Positions 47,011 to 57,979 of a stretch of 64,000 bases of DNA are shown here, in pieces. The stretch is taken from the NCBI GenBank assembly GCA_003254905.1, contig QANU01105622.1, forward strand, positions 82,441-146,440, read 5' to 3'. Position numbers and translations under genes: made by a program. The notes beneath the pieces were generated by a model. That model was not told where the DNA came from. It saw only the letters and a list, made by a program, of their open reading frames with translations, and ran no database searches. Each line of letters starts with the position of its first letter. The stretch's first letter is position 1. Origin of the DNA: Nissolia schottii. Its lineage: Eukaryota; Streptophyta; Magnoliopsida; Fabales; Fabaceae.

Positions 47011-49719
47011 CTATTTACCATTGCTGCAGTTTTTGAAATTCCAGCAGATGGACTTCCTCTTCAGGGTCACCATGTCATACAATCGGCCAAGAAATTTGAA
47101 ATAAGCATGTCTACATTTCTTGTTGAAGAAAATGACACCCAATACTCCCCAAAATCCTGCGGCAAATCCAATTCCCAAGCCCATATAAAACCACGAATGT
47201 ACTTCAGATTCATCATCGTGCTCTGTAGTCGGATTTGTGTTGTTGAATTTTTCATCTTGTGTGCAGTTCTTTGTAAGTGGAGGTCCACAAAGTTCAGGAT
47301 TGCCCATGTAGCTAAGGTTTGTAAAACCTTGAAGTTGGGTCCCGGTTGGTATTTTACCCACGAAATTGTTGAATGAGAGGTTCAAGACTTCAAGAAAAGA
47401 CATGTCAGACATGGACTCAGGAATTTGTCCTGAAAGTTGGTTGCTTGAGAGATCAAGAGATTCCAACTGTTTCAAGTTTCCAAGCTCTTGTGGTATCACT
47501 CCTGCTAAGTGATTGTGGGACATATTCAAAGATTGCAATCTAGCCAGCACAAATAACTCTGACGGTAATGTTCCCGACATACTGTTATTTGAAAGGTCTA
47601 TAGCATACATCGAACTTGAATATGGTAATTTATTTCCTTTTATAAGCAACACAAGATCGAAAGAAAATGTCTTAGTTTGGTTCAGTACAGAAATGGGAAT
47701 GGAGAACTTATCAATTGGCCCATATTCAGTAACCATGCTTGCCATGTTGTCCAAGCAGTTGGGTATTGGTCCCGACAATCTATTATTTGCGAAATCCAGT
47801 ATCTTGAGAGAATGAAGTTGGCATATTTCTGTAGGAATTTTACCACTAAATTGGTTGGATCTCAGCTGGAGAGCTTTTGCACTCTGCCCCACCCATCTCG
47901 GTATAGCTCCAGAAAATTTATTTTCACCTAGGTTGAGGATCCATAAATTTTTACAGTTTTTCAGTGACAGAGTTACTTCTCCAGATAACTCATTGCCATT
48001 TAAGTCCAATGAAATCAGATTAGATAAGGAACCCATTGAGTGTGGAATTTTTCCAATAAGGTTATTGTCCCCCAAGTCAACATGAAGCAATGATTCCCAG
48101 TTTATCCAACAATTCGGGATTTCTCCAGATAAAGAATTATTAGCGATGTCCAAATACTTTAAATTGTTTTTTCCCTTCATCTTGCGACATAAGAGAGGAG
48201 CAATCGATCCAGACAGTGAGTTACCAAATAATTTCAAAAGTGTCACATTTGGTGATAATTGAGGCACACCACCCATCAAGTTATTATAAGTTAACCAACA
48301 AATTCTGGAGTTTAGCAATACATTTGACATGTCTGCATTGATCGAGTTGTTTGTTAAAGAGAAAAAGTCAAGTTGAGCGGCAAAGTTCCAAAACTTGTCA
48401 AGAGGTTCAAACGAAACCCTTGAGTCCACAATGGTTAGAGCTTTGAGTGAGGTTTGTGTATATAGCCATGAAGGAAGTTTGGGAGTCACATATCCAAGCC
48501 CCATGACTAGAAGTTGAAAAGGAGGGGTCCATTCTGTATCGAAATCAAAGATCAAAGCTGGTGAGCTCAACTCTAAAGCTTTTAAATTTGAAAGAGAGTG
48601 AAAATTTCTTTCAGAGATATTTCCTGTCAAAAAATTATCACGAACTTGAAAGACCTTCAAGTTAAATAGTTCTCCAAGACTTTCTGGAAGAATTCCATTC
48701 AAGTCATTTGAAATGAGACTCAGTTCATTCAAGGATGATAGATTTCCCAAACTTGTAGGAATTTGACCAGAAAATGAATTATAGTCAAGAAAAAGTATTC
48801 GCAGTTGGTCAAGTTGGCCTAACCACTCCGGAATAGGTCCATCCAAATTATTTTCAGACAAAACCAATATTTTAAGGCTTGGAAGATTTGGCAATGTTTT
48901 AGGTAGTTGGCCGTGTATGTGATTTTCAGAAAGGTCAATCACAGATATCCCACAACTAAGATTGAATATCCAAGGAGGTAACTCAGACGCAAAATCATTG
49001 CCGCCAAAACCTAAAACTTGAAGTGAAGTAAAATTGGCATATTGAAGAGATGGATAGATATTTTGAAGTTGACAATTGTACAAGATCAGCTCTGAAAGTG
49101 AAGGAAGTAAGGTCACTGGGTGAAGCCAATCAGTTTCCCTATGAAGATCAATACGACTAAGGTCAAGATGTTGCAAGGAGGAAAGGGTAGAAACCCAGTG
49201 GAGGTTATCAACGAGAAGACCGTCGTTATATGATAAATCAAGATAACGAAGGTTGGAGGAGTTTTGACATTGGAAGGGATGTGTACCTTTCGACAAATCA
49301 TTACATGCCTGATGACGCATGGGATTGTATCGGATGCGTTTGAAGTCATTGTTGGATAAATTCAAGTGGCTTAAGAATTCAAGATCCAGCAAAGACAGAT
49401 CGAGTTCACCTGTTAGGCAGTGTGATTTGTCGTCTTTGTCTCCATAAACATGGGGAATTGTATGACAAGGGAGACTGAGTTCCGTGACTCTGCCAGTGAT
49501 GTTGTCGCACTGAACTCCTTCCCACTTGCAGCAATCATTTTGAGGGAACCATGAAGAGAGTGAGGCAGAGGGATCTGTAACTCCTTGTTTGAAGTTAAGC
49601 AGCGTGTTCGTGTCCTTCTCGCTACAGCGAACCTTCAAACTGCATGTGACCGAGTTGAACATGATTGTAGATAGTAACCAAAGCAAAGTAATAGCAATAT
49701 GGAAGGGATAGGCACCCAT
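47011..49719 (-). CDS. LRR receptor-like protein, EIX/Cf type (RLP-2), intact
   Basis: Single exon, 902 residues from the ATG at 49719 (MGAYPFHIAITLLWLLSTIM). An ATG 9 nt upstream is also possible, and longer in-frame extensions exist, but the paralogs share this start. Architecture as RLP-1: signal peptide, LRR cap with CCKWEGVQCD, a long LRR array, an island (around MASMVTEYGPIDKF), four terminal LRRs with LCGPPLTKNC, an acidic juxtamembrane segment, transmembrane helix (YMGLGIGFAAGFWGVLGVIF) and the tail NKKCRHAYFKFLGRLYDMVT. No kinase domain. Differences from RLP-1 are spread through the solvent-exposed LRR positions and the island, as expected for receptors diversifying in ligand recognition. 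An extra copy of its 5' region is present in the pseudogene at 50.2-53.6 kb. Confidence 0.93.
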   Translation of the reverse strand: MGAYPFHIAITLLWLLSTIMFNSVTCSLKVRCSEKDTNTLLNFKQGVTDPSASLSSWFPQNDCCKWEGVQCDNITGRVTELSLPCHTIPHVYGDKDDKSHCLTGELDLSLLDLEFLSHLNLSNNDFKRIRYNPMRHQACNDLSKGTHPFQCQNSSNLRYLDLSYNDGLLVDNLHWVSTLSSLQHLDLSRIDLHRETDWLHPVTLLPSLSELILYNCQLQNIYPSLQYANFTSLQVLGFGGNDFASELPPWIFNLSCGISVIDLSENHIHGQLPKTLPNLPSLKILVLSENNLDGPIPEWLGQLDQLRILFLDYNSFSGQIPTSLGNLSSLNELSLISNDLNGILPESLGELFNLKVFQVRDNFLTGNISERNFHSLSNLKALELSSPALIFDFDTEWTPPFQLLVMGLGYVTPKLPSWLYTQTSLKALTIVDSRVSFEPLDKFWNFAAQLDFFSLTNNSINADMSNVLLNSRICWLTYNNLMGGVPQLSPNVTLLKLFGNSLSGSIAPLLCRKMKGKNNLKYLDIANNSLSGEIPNCWINWESLLHVDLGDNNLIGKIPHSMGSLSNLISLDLNGNELSGEVTLSLKNCKNLWILNLGENKFSGAIPRWVGQSAKALQLRSNQFSGKIPTEICQLHSLKILDFANNRLSGPIPNCLDNMASMVTEYGPIDKFSIPISVLNQTKTFSFDLVLLIKGNKLPYSSSMYAIDLSNNSMSGTLPSELFVLARLQSLNMSHNHLAGVIPQELGNLKQLESLDLSSNQLSGQIPESMSDMSFLEVLNLSFNNFVGKIPTGTQLQGFTNLSYMGNPELCGPPLTKNCTQDEKFNNTNPTTEHDDESEVHSWFYMGLGIGFAAGFWGVLGVIFFNKKCRHAYFKFLGRLYDMVTLKRKSICWNFKNCSNGK

Positions 49720-50689
49720 AATGATCATAGGAGAAGAGTGTTTGATGATGGCAAGGGCACAACAGAAGAAGTAGAGCAAGTACTATATGGGAAATTCCCT
49801 GTCTAGGCCATAACTCATAATTCTACAGCAACAATGTATTATTGCCCTGCATATGAATATGTCAAATTCACCTATTATAATTAATATACATATGATGCAT
49901 TAGAATGCTGTCAAAGAATCCACCATTAATTAATTGAGAACTGCCTAGTACATCCATGCATAATTGCGTTGCTTAATGCTGTTAGGCCTGCATTCATTCA
50001 ACAAAGCTGACTCAGCATATTAAAACCAGCATTAAAAAAAAATCAACAAAGCTGACAAAGCACATTATTTATAACTTGGTCAAATGACTTCCACTAAAAA
50101 CAAACCTGTCCAGTACCAGTCAAACCTACGAGCATCATAATAATAAAAGAGATTAATTTATATGTTACTCACTCAGTTAGCGTAAGAGAATCGAAATTTT
50201 TTCTTAGAGACAATTCTTGTCAAATAATAATTACTAACTCTCAAGGCCTCCAGGTTAAAGCGTTGTCCAAGACTTTTTGGAAGACTTCCATCGAAGAAAT
50301 TTGAGTTGAGATGAAATTCAATTAAAGATGATAGATTTTTCAAACTTGTGGAAATTGGATAAGAAAATGAATTACTAGAATGATTAAGTTCTTGTAATTG
50401 TTCAAGTTTGCCCAACCAATCTGGAAGGGGTCCATTGAGATTATTACCAAACAAAACCAATGGTTTAATGCTTCTAAGATTTAGCAATATTTTTCACATG
50501 CATGTGCACCATTCATCTTTAAATTCTACCGCCCACTATCGTCTAACCATAAATGGAATATATGACGTCCACCACACAACAGATAAATAAATAAATATCT
50601 GATTAAATAGTTAAATATTTAGTATTAATATAACTACAGTAATTTATTAAAACAAATAATACAAAATTAATTACAATTTTACTTTTAAA

Positions 50690-50986
50690 AAATATTTAAT
50701 TATTACCGTCGGATATATCCGACGGTAGGAATAAAATACTAACATACTTACCTTCGGGGCTTACCGACGGTGGTATACGAATAAAATATTATTATATTAC
50801 TGTCGCCTTCAACTGACGGTAAACCGGTTCAAATGTACTCAAATGTGAACCGATAATTACCGTCAGTTGTCATTTTTCGGCGGTAAAATGATTACCATCG
50901 ACCACTCTCCGGTGTGCCTGCGTCTGATGGTAATGCCGACGGTAACATAAAAAATCGACGGTAATGACCTGTTTTCTTGTAGTGAA
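50690..50986 (-). mobile_element. CACTA-like transposon terminal region
   Basis: Ends at 50986 with CTTGTAGTG, i.e. CACTACAAGAAAACAGG on the minus strand, the standard CACTA terminus. Immediately inside are at least eight copies of ACCGTCGG/CCGACGGT-like subterminal motifs in both orientations (for example at 50705, 50720, 50765, 50815, 50865, 50938, 50955), as expected for transposase-binding sites. The other end and any transposase are not seen, so this is a fragment. Confidence 0.8.
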
Positions 50987-51479
50987 ACCAAGGCTCAACC
51001 CACTACAGTAAAATACCTAAATAGACATAGAAATCCCAATCCCTTTCTCACCATCTACAGAAAACAACAAAGGAAGATACGCCCAGAATACCCACAAAAT
51101 CTAGAAATCAAGTGGAAAGAACACAAACACTAAAGATAAGAAAAAGAAATTGCCGATACCAAAAAAGAAAAAAATGAAAGGAGATCGAACTTACCAATAG
51201 TTGTCCTTCAAGGAAAAAGCAACGACAAAGCAATAACACAACCTCGTAGATGCTGATACTCTTAACGAAATCCAAAAGAATTAGAAAAGAAGAAGTAGAA
51301 ATGGACACAGAATAAGGCAAGAGAACGAAAGAGACAGATAATAGGAGAGACTCGAAGAGAAGTGCACAGTTAATAAACTGTAGTTCCTAATTTTAAAAAT
51401 CGTAGGGAAGTGCAAGGGTTTTCCCTCCAAAGTAATCATTGCAAGTCCTGATGCACGCCTCCTTGGGAAACCAAAACGC

Positions 51480-52072
51480 CACCCTGCAGTACACATGACA
51501 TCACATGAGAGGATTAATTTCCCCTCGCGTCAGTACGTCACATCGCACGATCTCCAAAGGAAAAACTCAACAGCCACAATTATTTATCTAATGCTCCACA
51601 GAACAAATTCGTAACAAAAAGGCACTTCTCCAACTCGAATCATGAAGTTTCACTCTACACTCTGAGTTGAGGGGCTCCTGTTATAGAATGGGCCCTAAAA
51701 GCCCAACTAGGAACCCGTACCTCAGGGTCCACGGAGTTGCCCGACCTAAACAAGCTCCCCCTACAAACAATCAGAGAAATGCATGGACCATGATACTCTC
51801 CCCCCCGGTGAACATCACTCCATGGACCTCGGAGACAAACCTGAAGGAGAGAAGCTCAGGACAGCGGAAGTCACGGATCCTACCCAGGTATTTAAGCCAA
51901 AACAACACTTCAGGTACGCCTAGAACCCATTTTCCCCTTAACTTTACCATTGCATCCTACATACACTGACTTGAACGTCAGAGTCCTTGCAGATACCCGC
52001 TCCGGTGATCACAAATCCCCAAAGGAGCACCAGGATCCAAAAAATGCATCGAGGACTTAACCCCTTGGTATA
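51480..52072 (-). mobile_element. Probable LTR-retroelement fragment
   Basis: GC-richer than its surroundings and containing phrases common in plant gypsy-type LTRs (minus strand: GACTCTGACGTTCAAGTCAG, TAACAGGAGCCCCTCAACTC). No direct repeats, duplications or coding domains could be defined. 50987-51480 next to it is unassigned. Confidence 0.4.
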
Positions 52073-52277
52073 ATGTCCAAAAGATGTAAAATTAGCATAT
52101 TGAAGAGATGGATAGGTGTTTTGAAGTTGAGAGTTATCCTAGTATAACTCTGAAAGTAAAGGAAGCAAGGTCACTAAACAAAGTCAATCAGTTCCTTTGT
52201 GAAATCAAGTGGAAATTATCAATAAGAAAATCTTCATTATATGATAAATCAAGATAAGCAGTGTGCTCATGTCCTTC

Positions 52278-53529
52278 TGATAAGTATCATATTTTAGGTA
52301 TTTTCATAGGTTAAAATGACACTTATCCGCATTGTTTTATATGAATTCACTAACCATAATCCCCACTTTTGTATAAAATTAGTATAGTTAAGAGAATGGA
52401 TACTTATATTGTAAGCTAATGCAATTCTCGTCAAATTCCCACAAAGATATGAGGCATGGAGCAAATGGCTTAAAAGCAAAAAGAACTGAAGGACTAATTA
52501 AATACTCAGGCCGCTCAGGGGCCTTTGTTCCCAAAGAACTTGCTTAAAGGTGAAGTAACTTCAAGATGAAGAAAACCCAAACCGCCTTCAGTCCGCTTAG
52601 CGATCCCTTGAATCCGCTCAGCGGACTGAGCCCGAAAACTCTATAAATAGAGCCTCAACTCACGAATTCTGAAGCTCATCATCTATTCCACACTCAGAAC
52701 TGAATACATAGAATAGAACTTAGCACCGAGAGGAGAGTTGGAGAAGGAAGCCAAGCGAGGTTGAGGAGCACGATGACACTCACCATGGTGGCGTGAAAAC
52801 ATGTCATGGTGAGCATCCATCACCTTGTTCTTTGATTTCCTCTTGTAAGATGGATTTATAATCCTCTTGTTGTTGTGATTTGACAAGAATTATGGTTTGA
52901 TTGTATCCATTTAACTCTTTTATATATGAATCTATAATATTACATGATTTACATGATTTAATCTTGTACCTAATGCTTGTTTTAGCTTTGCTACCTAAAA
53001 GCATGACTTGAAACTTGATTGTTTGTGAGTGAGAACTGCATTCATTAAGTTATAACTAGATTAAATCATCTAATAGTCCTAATTGCTAGAGATAGAGTCA
53101 GGGTTATTAGTCATTTTAACATATGAAATTATAGATCAGTTTGCTTTGTTAGTTTGTGCAAGAGATTGACAAAATGACAAAGAGAACCGAGTGATCTTTT
53201 CATGCTTGAAAGAGATGAATAAGATAAGAACTGGTGGCGAGAAATCAAAGGAATTGATAATTCATATGCATTGAATTAATGGATATATGAAAACTGTGTT
53301 ACGAGTTAATTCCCATCAAGCTTTCCTATCTGATTTTCATGTCATTTTATCTTTTGTTTTAATTTATTTATTTCAAAAAATCAAATTTACAATTTCATCA
53401 CCATATTGTTTAATTAACGAAACTCAAGAATGACTTTATTCAACTCCTTGTAGATACGACTATACCCGACTATACTACAATTGAATTTCTTAATGATTTA
53501 AAAACTGTAAAGAAGGATATATAAAACGA
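52278..53529 (+). mobile_element. Solo LTR, 1252 bp, inserted in the RLP pseudogene
   Basis: Begins TGATAAGTATCATATTTTAG and is flanked by an exact 5-bp duplication CCTTC (52273-52277 and 53530-53534) at the site that reads GTCCTTCTCGC in RLP-1 and RLP-2. It contains a promoter-like CTATAAATAGAGCC at about 52640 and the palindromic CCGCTCAGCGGACTGAGC just before it, as in gypsy-type LTRs. There is no internal domain, so it is best explained as a solo LTR left by recombination between two LTRs. Confidence 0.75.
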
Positions 53530-53627
53530 CCTTCTCATTGCAGTGAACCTTCAAATTGCATGTGACTGAGTTGAACATGATTGTAGATAGCAACCAAAGC
53601 AGCGATGTGGAAGGGATAGGCACCCAT

Positions 53628-54952
53628 AATGATCACACGAGAAGACTGTTCGAATGATGGGATGGGCACAGTAGAAGAATTCAAATATGGAGGGTACAAA
53701 TCCCTTGTTTCATTTTCCTTGTCATTTTCCCTGTGGAGTTTTACATTTTTTACACTCCAAGTGCAAGCAGATTGTGCTTCTAGTTTTGTTTAAAGTTGAT
53801 TTATACTTCATTAATAATCACGTGGTGTCATGTCAAAACACAACTTTCAATATTCTATGAGTTTGATTAAAGTGGAATACTTGCTAAACTCCAAGTGTAA
53901 CTAGGGTATGAATTCCAGGATGGTTAAAGAAATTCGAAATTTTTATAGCACTGAATTAATCTTAATTAGCATAATGCTTTAACACTTTCCTCTAAAACTA
54001 TTAATTTTCTGTTCACTTATTATCATATAGAACAAGAATCTTTGGTCTAATTATATAAATCCTATTTTTAATATTTTAAATACAATTAAGTGGTTTCTGA
54101 GATGTCTCACGGGTAAATACCTCTCACACTAAATTTTTCTTATTTTTGATAATTTTTATAATTAAATTCATTGAATTTTGTCATGATTTAATAACTTATT
54201 GATGTGTCATATGATCTAATTTGATAAATTAATATTTTTAATACAATTTTTTTTAAAAGAGGTGTATGATAAATTCAAATGATTCGCAAATCTCTAAATT
54301 TTTTATAATTTAATTCTTTAAATAATTTGATAAATGAAAATTTTATCAATATCATATAGAACATAAAATGATGGCAACATTTGGTGAATTTAATTCTAAT
54401 AATTATCAAAAATAAAAAAATTCAGTAAAAAAAGATATCTACTCATGGAGCACGTGAGCAACAACCTTACATACTTATATAAAGCAAGAGTCTTTTTTGA
54501 CCAAAGACTATATACAATAAATGTGAATCACTCTATCCGTTATAGATTAATTGTCAAGTTAAGCACGACGATTAATGAAATAATTAAAAATGATAGTACT
54601 TTACAAGGTAACTTCTATTTACTATTTTTATTTTTGTTTTCTCTCTCTTAAGTTTATTTAACAAGGATATAATAAAAAAATTAATTAATGTTATTTAAAT
54701 TTAAGAAACGGTCCATTATTTATAAAAATTACAAAATCAAAATGTAAACAATTATTCAAGAACAAATGTAGAACAAAATAATATTTCCTTTTTCCATATC
54801 CATTCCAACGGCAGCTCAACTGGACAAAGACAATTAATTGACATCCAATTCCCAATGTAATACACAGTAATGACAACAAATATATGTTTCTATACTTACT
54901 AGTTATATAACTTATACCACCTTGGCATATTCTGAGATAAGGTAGATAGAGT
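53628..54952. other. Intergenic, AT-rich
   Basis: No gene or defined repeat found. Confidence 0.5.
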
Positions 54953-57139
54953 TCACTGTTTGGACACCATGTCATACACTTTACCAAGAAATCTGAGATA
55001 AGCATGTCTAAATCTCCTGTTAAAGAAAATGGCACCCAATACTCCCCAAAATCCGATAGCAAATCCAATTCCCAAGCCCATATAGAACCATGAATGTACT
55101 TCAGAATCATCATCACCATCATCGTCGCCCTCTCCCACCTGTTTTGCATTGTGTGGTTTTTCATCTTGTGGGCAGTTCTTTGGAAGTGGAGATCCACAAA
55201 GTTCAGGATTACCCATGTAGCTGAGGTTTGTAAAACCCTGAAGCTGTGTTCCCGATGGAATTTTCCCTGCAAAATCGTTGAATGAGATGTTCAAGCCGCC
55301 AAGAAAAGACAAACCAGACAAGGACTCAGGAATTTGTCCTGAAAATCGATTGCTCGAGAGATCAAGGGATTCCAACTGTTTCAAGTTGTCAATCTCTTCT
55401 GGTATCGTTCCCAGCAACTGATTGTGCGACAGATTCAAGGATTGCATTCTAATGAGCATAAATATCTCCAAAGGAACTGTTCCATACAAACTGTTACTCG
55501 AAAGATCAACAGCATACATCAACCTTTCGTGCCTTGCTTCAGTGCCTTTTACAACCAAATTAAGACTATTAAAGGCAAATCTGTATGGTGAATCTCCAAC
55601 TTGAATGGGAATGAAGTCATCATCAACTGCAACATTTTCAGAAACCATGGCGGTCGTGTTGTGCAAGCAATTTGGTATTGGTCCTGACAATCTATTATTG
55701 GCAAAATCCAACACCATGAGATTCTTGAGTTGGCATATTTGTGGAGGTATGTTACCAATGAATTGATTGGATCTCAATCCAAGAGCCTTAACACTCTGTC
55801 CCATCCAGTTTGGTATTTCACCAGCAAAGTTATTTCCCCCTAAATTAAGGGTCCTAAGTTTGTGGCAATATTTCAGTGACTTAGGTACATCACCAAAGAA
55901 ATTATTGTCATTCAGATTCAATGACTTAAGATTAGGCAATAATCCCATTGAGTGAGGAACCTTACCGGTTATGTTGTTGTTCCCCAAGTGAACAAAAACC
56001 AATGATTTCCATTCTGTCCAACAATCCGCGAGTCCTTCTGACAAAGCATTATAAGCCAAGTCCAAGTACGACAAACTGCTCCTTTTTGTCATCCTATGGC
56101 ACAAGAGAGAAGAAACTGACCCTAACAAGGAGTTGTTGCGCAAATTCAAGACCATCACATTTGGTGATACTTGAGGCAAGTTTCCGCTCAAATTATTTGA
56201 ATTCAGCCAAGCAACTTTAGAGTTCAGCAACACGTTTGACATGTCTCCATTGATTGAGTTGTTTGTTAGAGACAAAAATTCAAGCTGGGCAGTGAAGTTC
56301 CAAAACTTGTCAAGAGGTTCAAATGAAGCAGGTCAGTCAGTGACGAACAGGAATTTGAGAGAAGCCTGCGAGTATAGCCACGAGGGAAGAGTAGGCCAAG
56401 CATGTGATTCTGGCTAAGATCAACATGGGAGATGTCAGAACTAAGGTTGAACAACCAACTAGGCAAATAACTCAGACATAAAATCACTATAGAACTTCGA
56501 GTGAAGAGAAGAATTCACGTTTCGAAGTTGGCAGCTCTCCAAGTGCAGCTCTAAGAGTGAAGGGAGCTTGGTCAGCGAGTGAAGCCACTCACCTAATTCA
56601 TTGTGGAGATCAATGCCATCCAAGTTAAGGTATTCCAACGACGAAAGACGAGAGATCCAATTGATGTCATCCATGAGAATATCATAGTTATATGATAAAT
56701 CAAGATGGTGGAGGCTGGACGAGTTTACGACATGATCATATCGGATAGACTTGAAGCCATTGTTGCCCAAATTCAAGAAGCTTAAGAATTCAAGCTCCAA
56801 CAAAGATAGATTGAGTTCACCTGCAAGGCACTGTGATTTGTCGGCTTTGTCGCTGTAAGCAGAGGGAACTGCATGGCAAGGGAGACTGAGGTGAGTGACT
56901 CTGCCACGTGTCGTGTTGCCGTCACACCGGACACCTCTCCGTTGACAACAGTTTTGGTGAGGTAAGCCCCACGAGGAGAGGAGGCCGGAGGGATCAACCA
57001 CTCCTTGCTTGAAGTTTAGGAGTGTGTTTATGTCCTTGTTGTTGCACTCGAAATTGCACACCACTGTGTTCAAATTGAACATGATAGTACATAGTAACCA
57101 AAACAAAAGGGATGGGGTGTGGGAAGGAGAGGGATCCAT
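54953..57139 (-). pseudogene. RLP pseudogene with internal deletion and frameshift
   Basis: The 5' part (57139-56459) encodes a good signal peptide (MDPSPSHTPSLLFWLLCTIM), the LRR cap with NCCQRRGVRCDGN and the first LRRs, then stops after SDFMSELFA. The next piece, in another frame, reads LPSWLFNLSSDISHVDLSQN, then jumps to the region equivalent to PSWLYTQTSLKAL of RLP-2, so roughly 200 residues of LRRs are deleted. From about 56275 to 54953 a long intact frame covers the remaining LRRs, the island (TAMVSENVAVDDDF), LCGSPLPKNC, the acidic EGDDDGDDDSEV and the transmembrane helix, ending GKVYDMVSKQ. It is the most diverged member of the RLP-1/2 group here. A single-base frameshift plus the deletion make it a pseudogene, unless the 3' half is expressed alone, for which I see no start context. 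Confidence 0.88.
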
Positions 57140-57426
57140 GATTACGAAAGAAGATGGGTTATGAGAGCACCTATAAAGTATTCATATGGGTTTAGGGCTA
57201 TGAGTGTGCATGCGTGCATGTATGGACAAGGACAATGTGGGAAATTCGGTAGTCTTCTAGGAGTTTGTNCATAGTAACCAAAACAAAAGGGATGGGGTGT
57301 GGGAAGGAGAGGGATCCATGATTACGAAAGAAGATGGTTTATGAGAGCACCTATAAAGTATTCATATGGGTTTAGGGCTATGAGTGTGCATGCGTGCATG
57401 TATGGACAAGGACAATGTGGGAAATT
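57090..57426. repeat. Direct duplication around a single N; probable unmerged contig overlap
   Basis: 57090-57246 and 57270-57426 match over 157 bp with one mismatch (GATGGGTTA versus GATGGTTTA). The N at 57269 lies immediately before the second copy. The first copy then continues 14-15 bp differently before returning to GAGTTTGT, which is also present after the second copy. The duplicated stretch includes the start codon of the RLP pseudogene. It looks like two contig ends placed side by side. Confidence 0.85.
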
Positions 57427-57534
57427 GAGTTTGTGGTCATTGGGAAGGGCTCGAATTTTACCAACATATCCTAATTATAATTTATTTGAATAAATATCCC
57501 GTCTTCATCTATGTAAATCAAAGTAAATTATTAG

Positions 57535-57718
57535 AACCCACAAGAGTTGGTCCAAGTGGTAAACGGCTTAGTATCGCTTAAGCAAGGTCTCGAGTTCGAG
57601 ACCGTGTGACACAGTTATCTCAACTGGAAGACTCACCCGTCATAGCCAGGTGCCCGACTCGGGTCGATCCAGATTAGTCAAGGCTAAACCTTAGATACTG
57701 GGCAAGCAATCTAAAAAA
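57535..57718 (+). mobile_element. tRNA-derived SINE, full length
   Basis: Flanked by a 14-bp exact duplication AAGTAAATTATTAG (57521-57534 and 57719-57732). A-box-like GTGGTAAACGGCTTAGTATC and B-box GGTCTCGAGTTCGAGACC are followed by a tRNA-unrelated body and an A-rich tail. Best copy of the family also present at 34.3 and 31.1 kb. Confidence 0.92.
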
Positions 57719-57979
57719 AAGTAAATTATTAGTAAATCAAACATTTTAAACTTAACAAAATAAAAAGTTAGGATCACGTATGTCCCTTTCCTGCCCAAGC
57801 GTCAGCCCATTAAACCAAAGTCAAGATATAAATTGATAAAGTAATCAAGACTAAGTAGCAGCTGGCATTTATTATATGAGGGTATGACATATGAAGCAGA
57901 ATGTGAACGCAATTGTTATGTTTCAAGTCTACGAAGAAAATTCAACCTAAAATAATGAAGTGGTGAGTAAATCTTAAAA

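Larger units (their letters stand above)
50173..53627 (-). pseudogene. RLP pseudogene in three fragments, broken by insertions
   Basis: Minus-strand pieces matching RLP-2: 53627-53530 (start MGAYPFH region, VTCNLK, to the CSEKD area), 52277-52080 (the piece around the first LRRs, with a deletion joining it to the cap) and 50487-50173 (LRRs reading LVLFGNNLNGPLPDWLGKLE ... GSLPKSLGQRFNLEALRVSN). Between the first two pieces lies a 1.25-kb solo-LTR-like insertion. Between the second and third lie a CACTA-like terminus and retroelement-like sequence. Everything downstream of the 50173 breakpoint (later LRRs, island, transmembrane segment) is absent. Clearly non-functional. Confidence 0.9.

Noticed and set aside
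28203-50986. A single 22.8-kb CACTA element between the two CACTA-like ends
   Set aside because: The interval contains many unrelated genes and a duplicated ADF-RLP unit; the ends differ after CACTACAAGAA, and no 3-bp duplication supports pairing.
57545-57610. tRNA gene, from the A- and B-box-like sequences
   Set aside because: No cloverleaf with anticodon stem and acceptor pairing; the flanking 14-bp duplication and A-rich tail make it a SINE.
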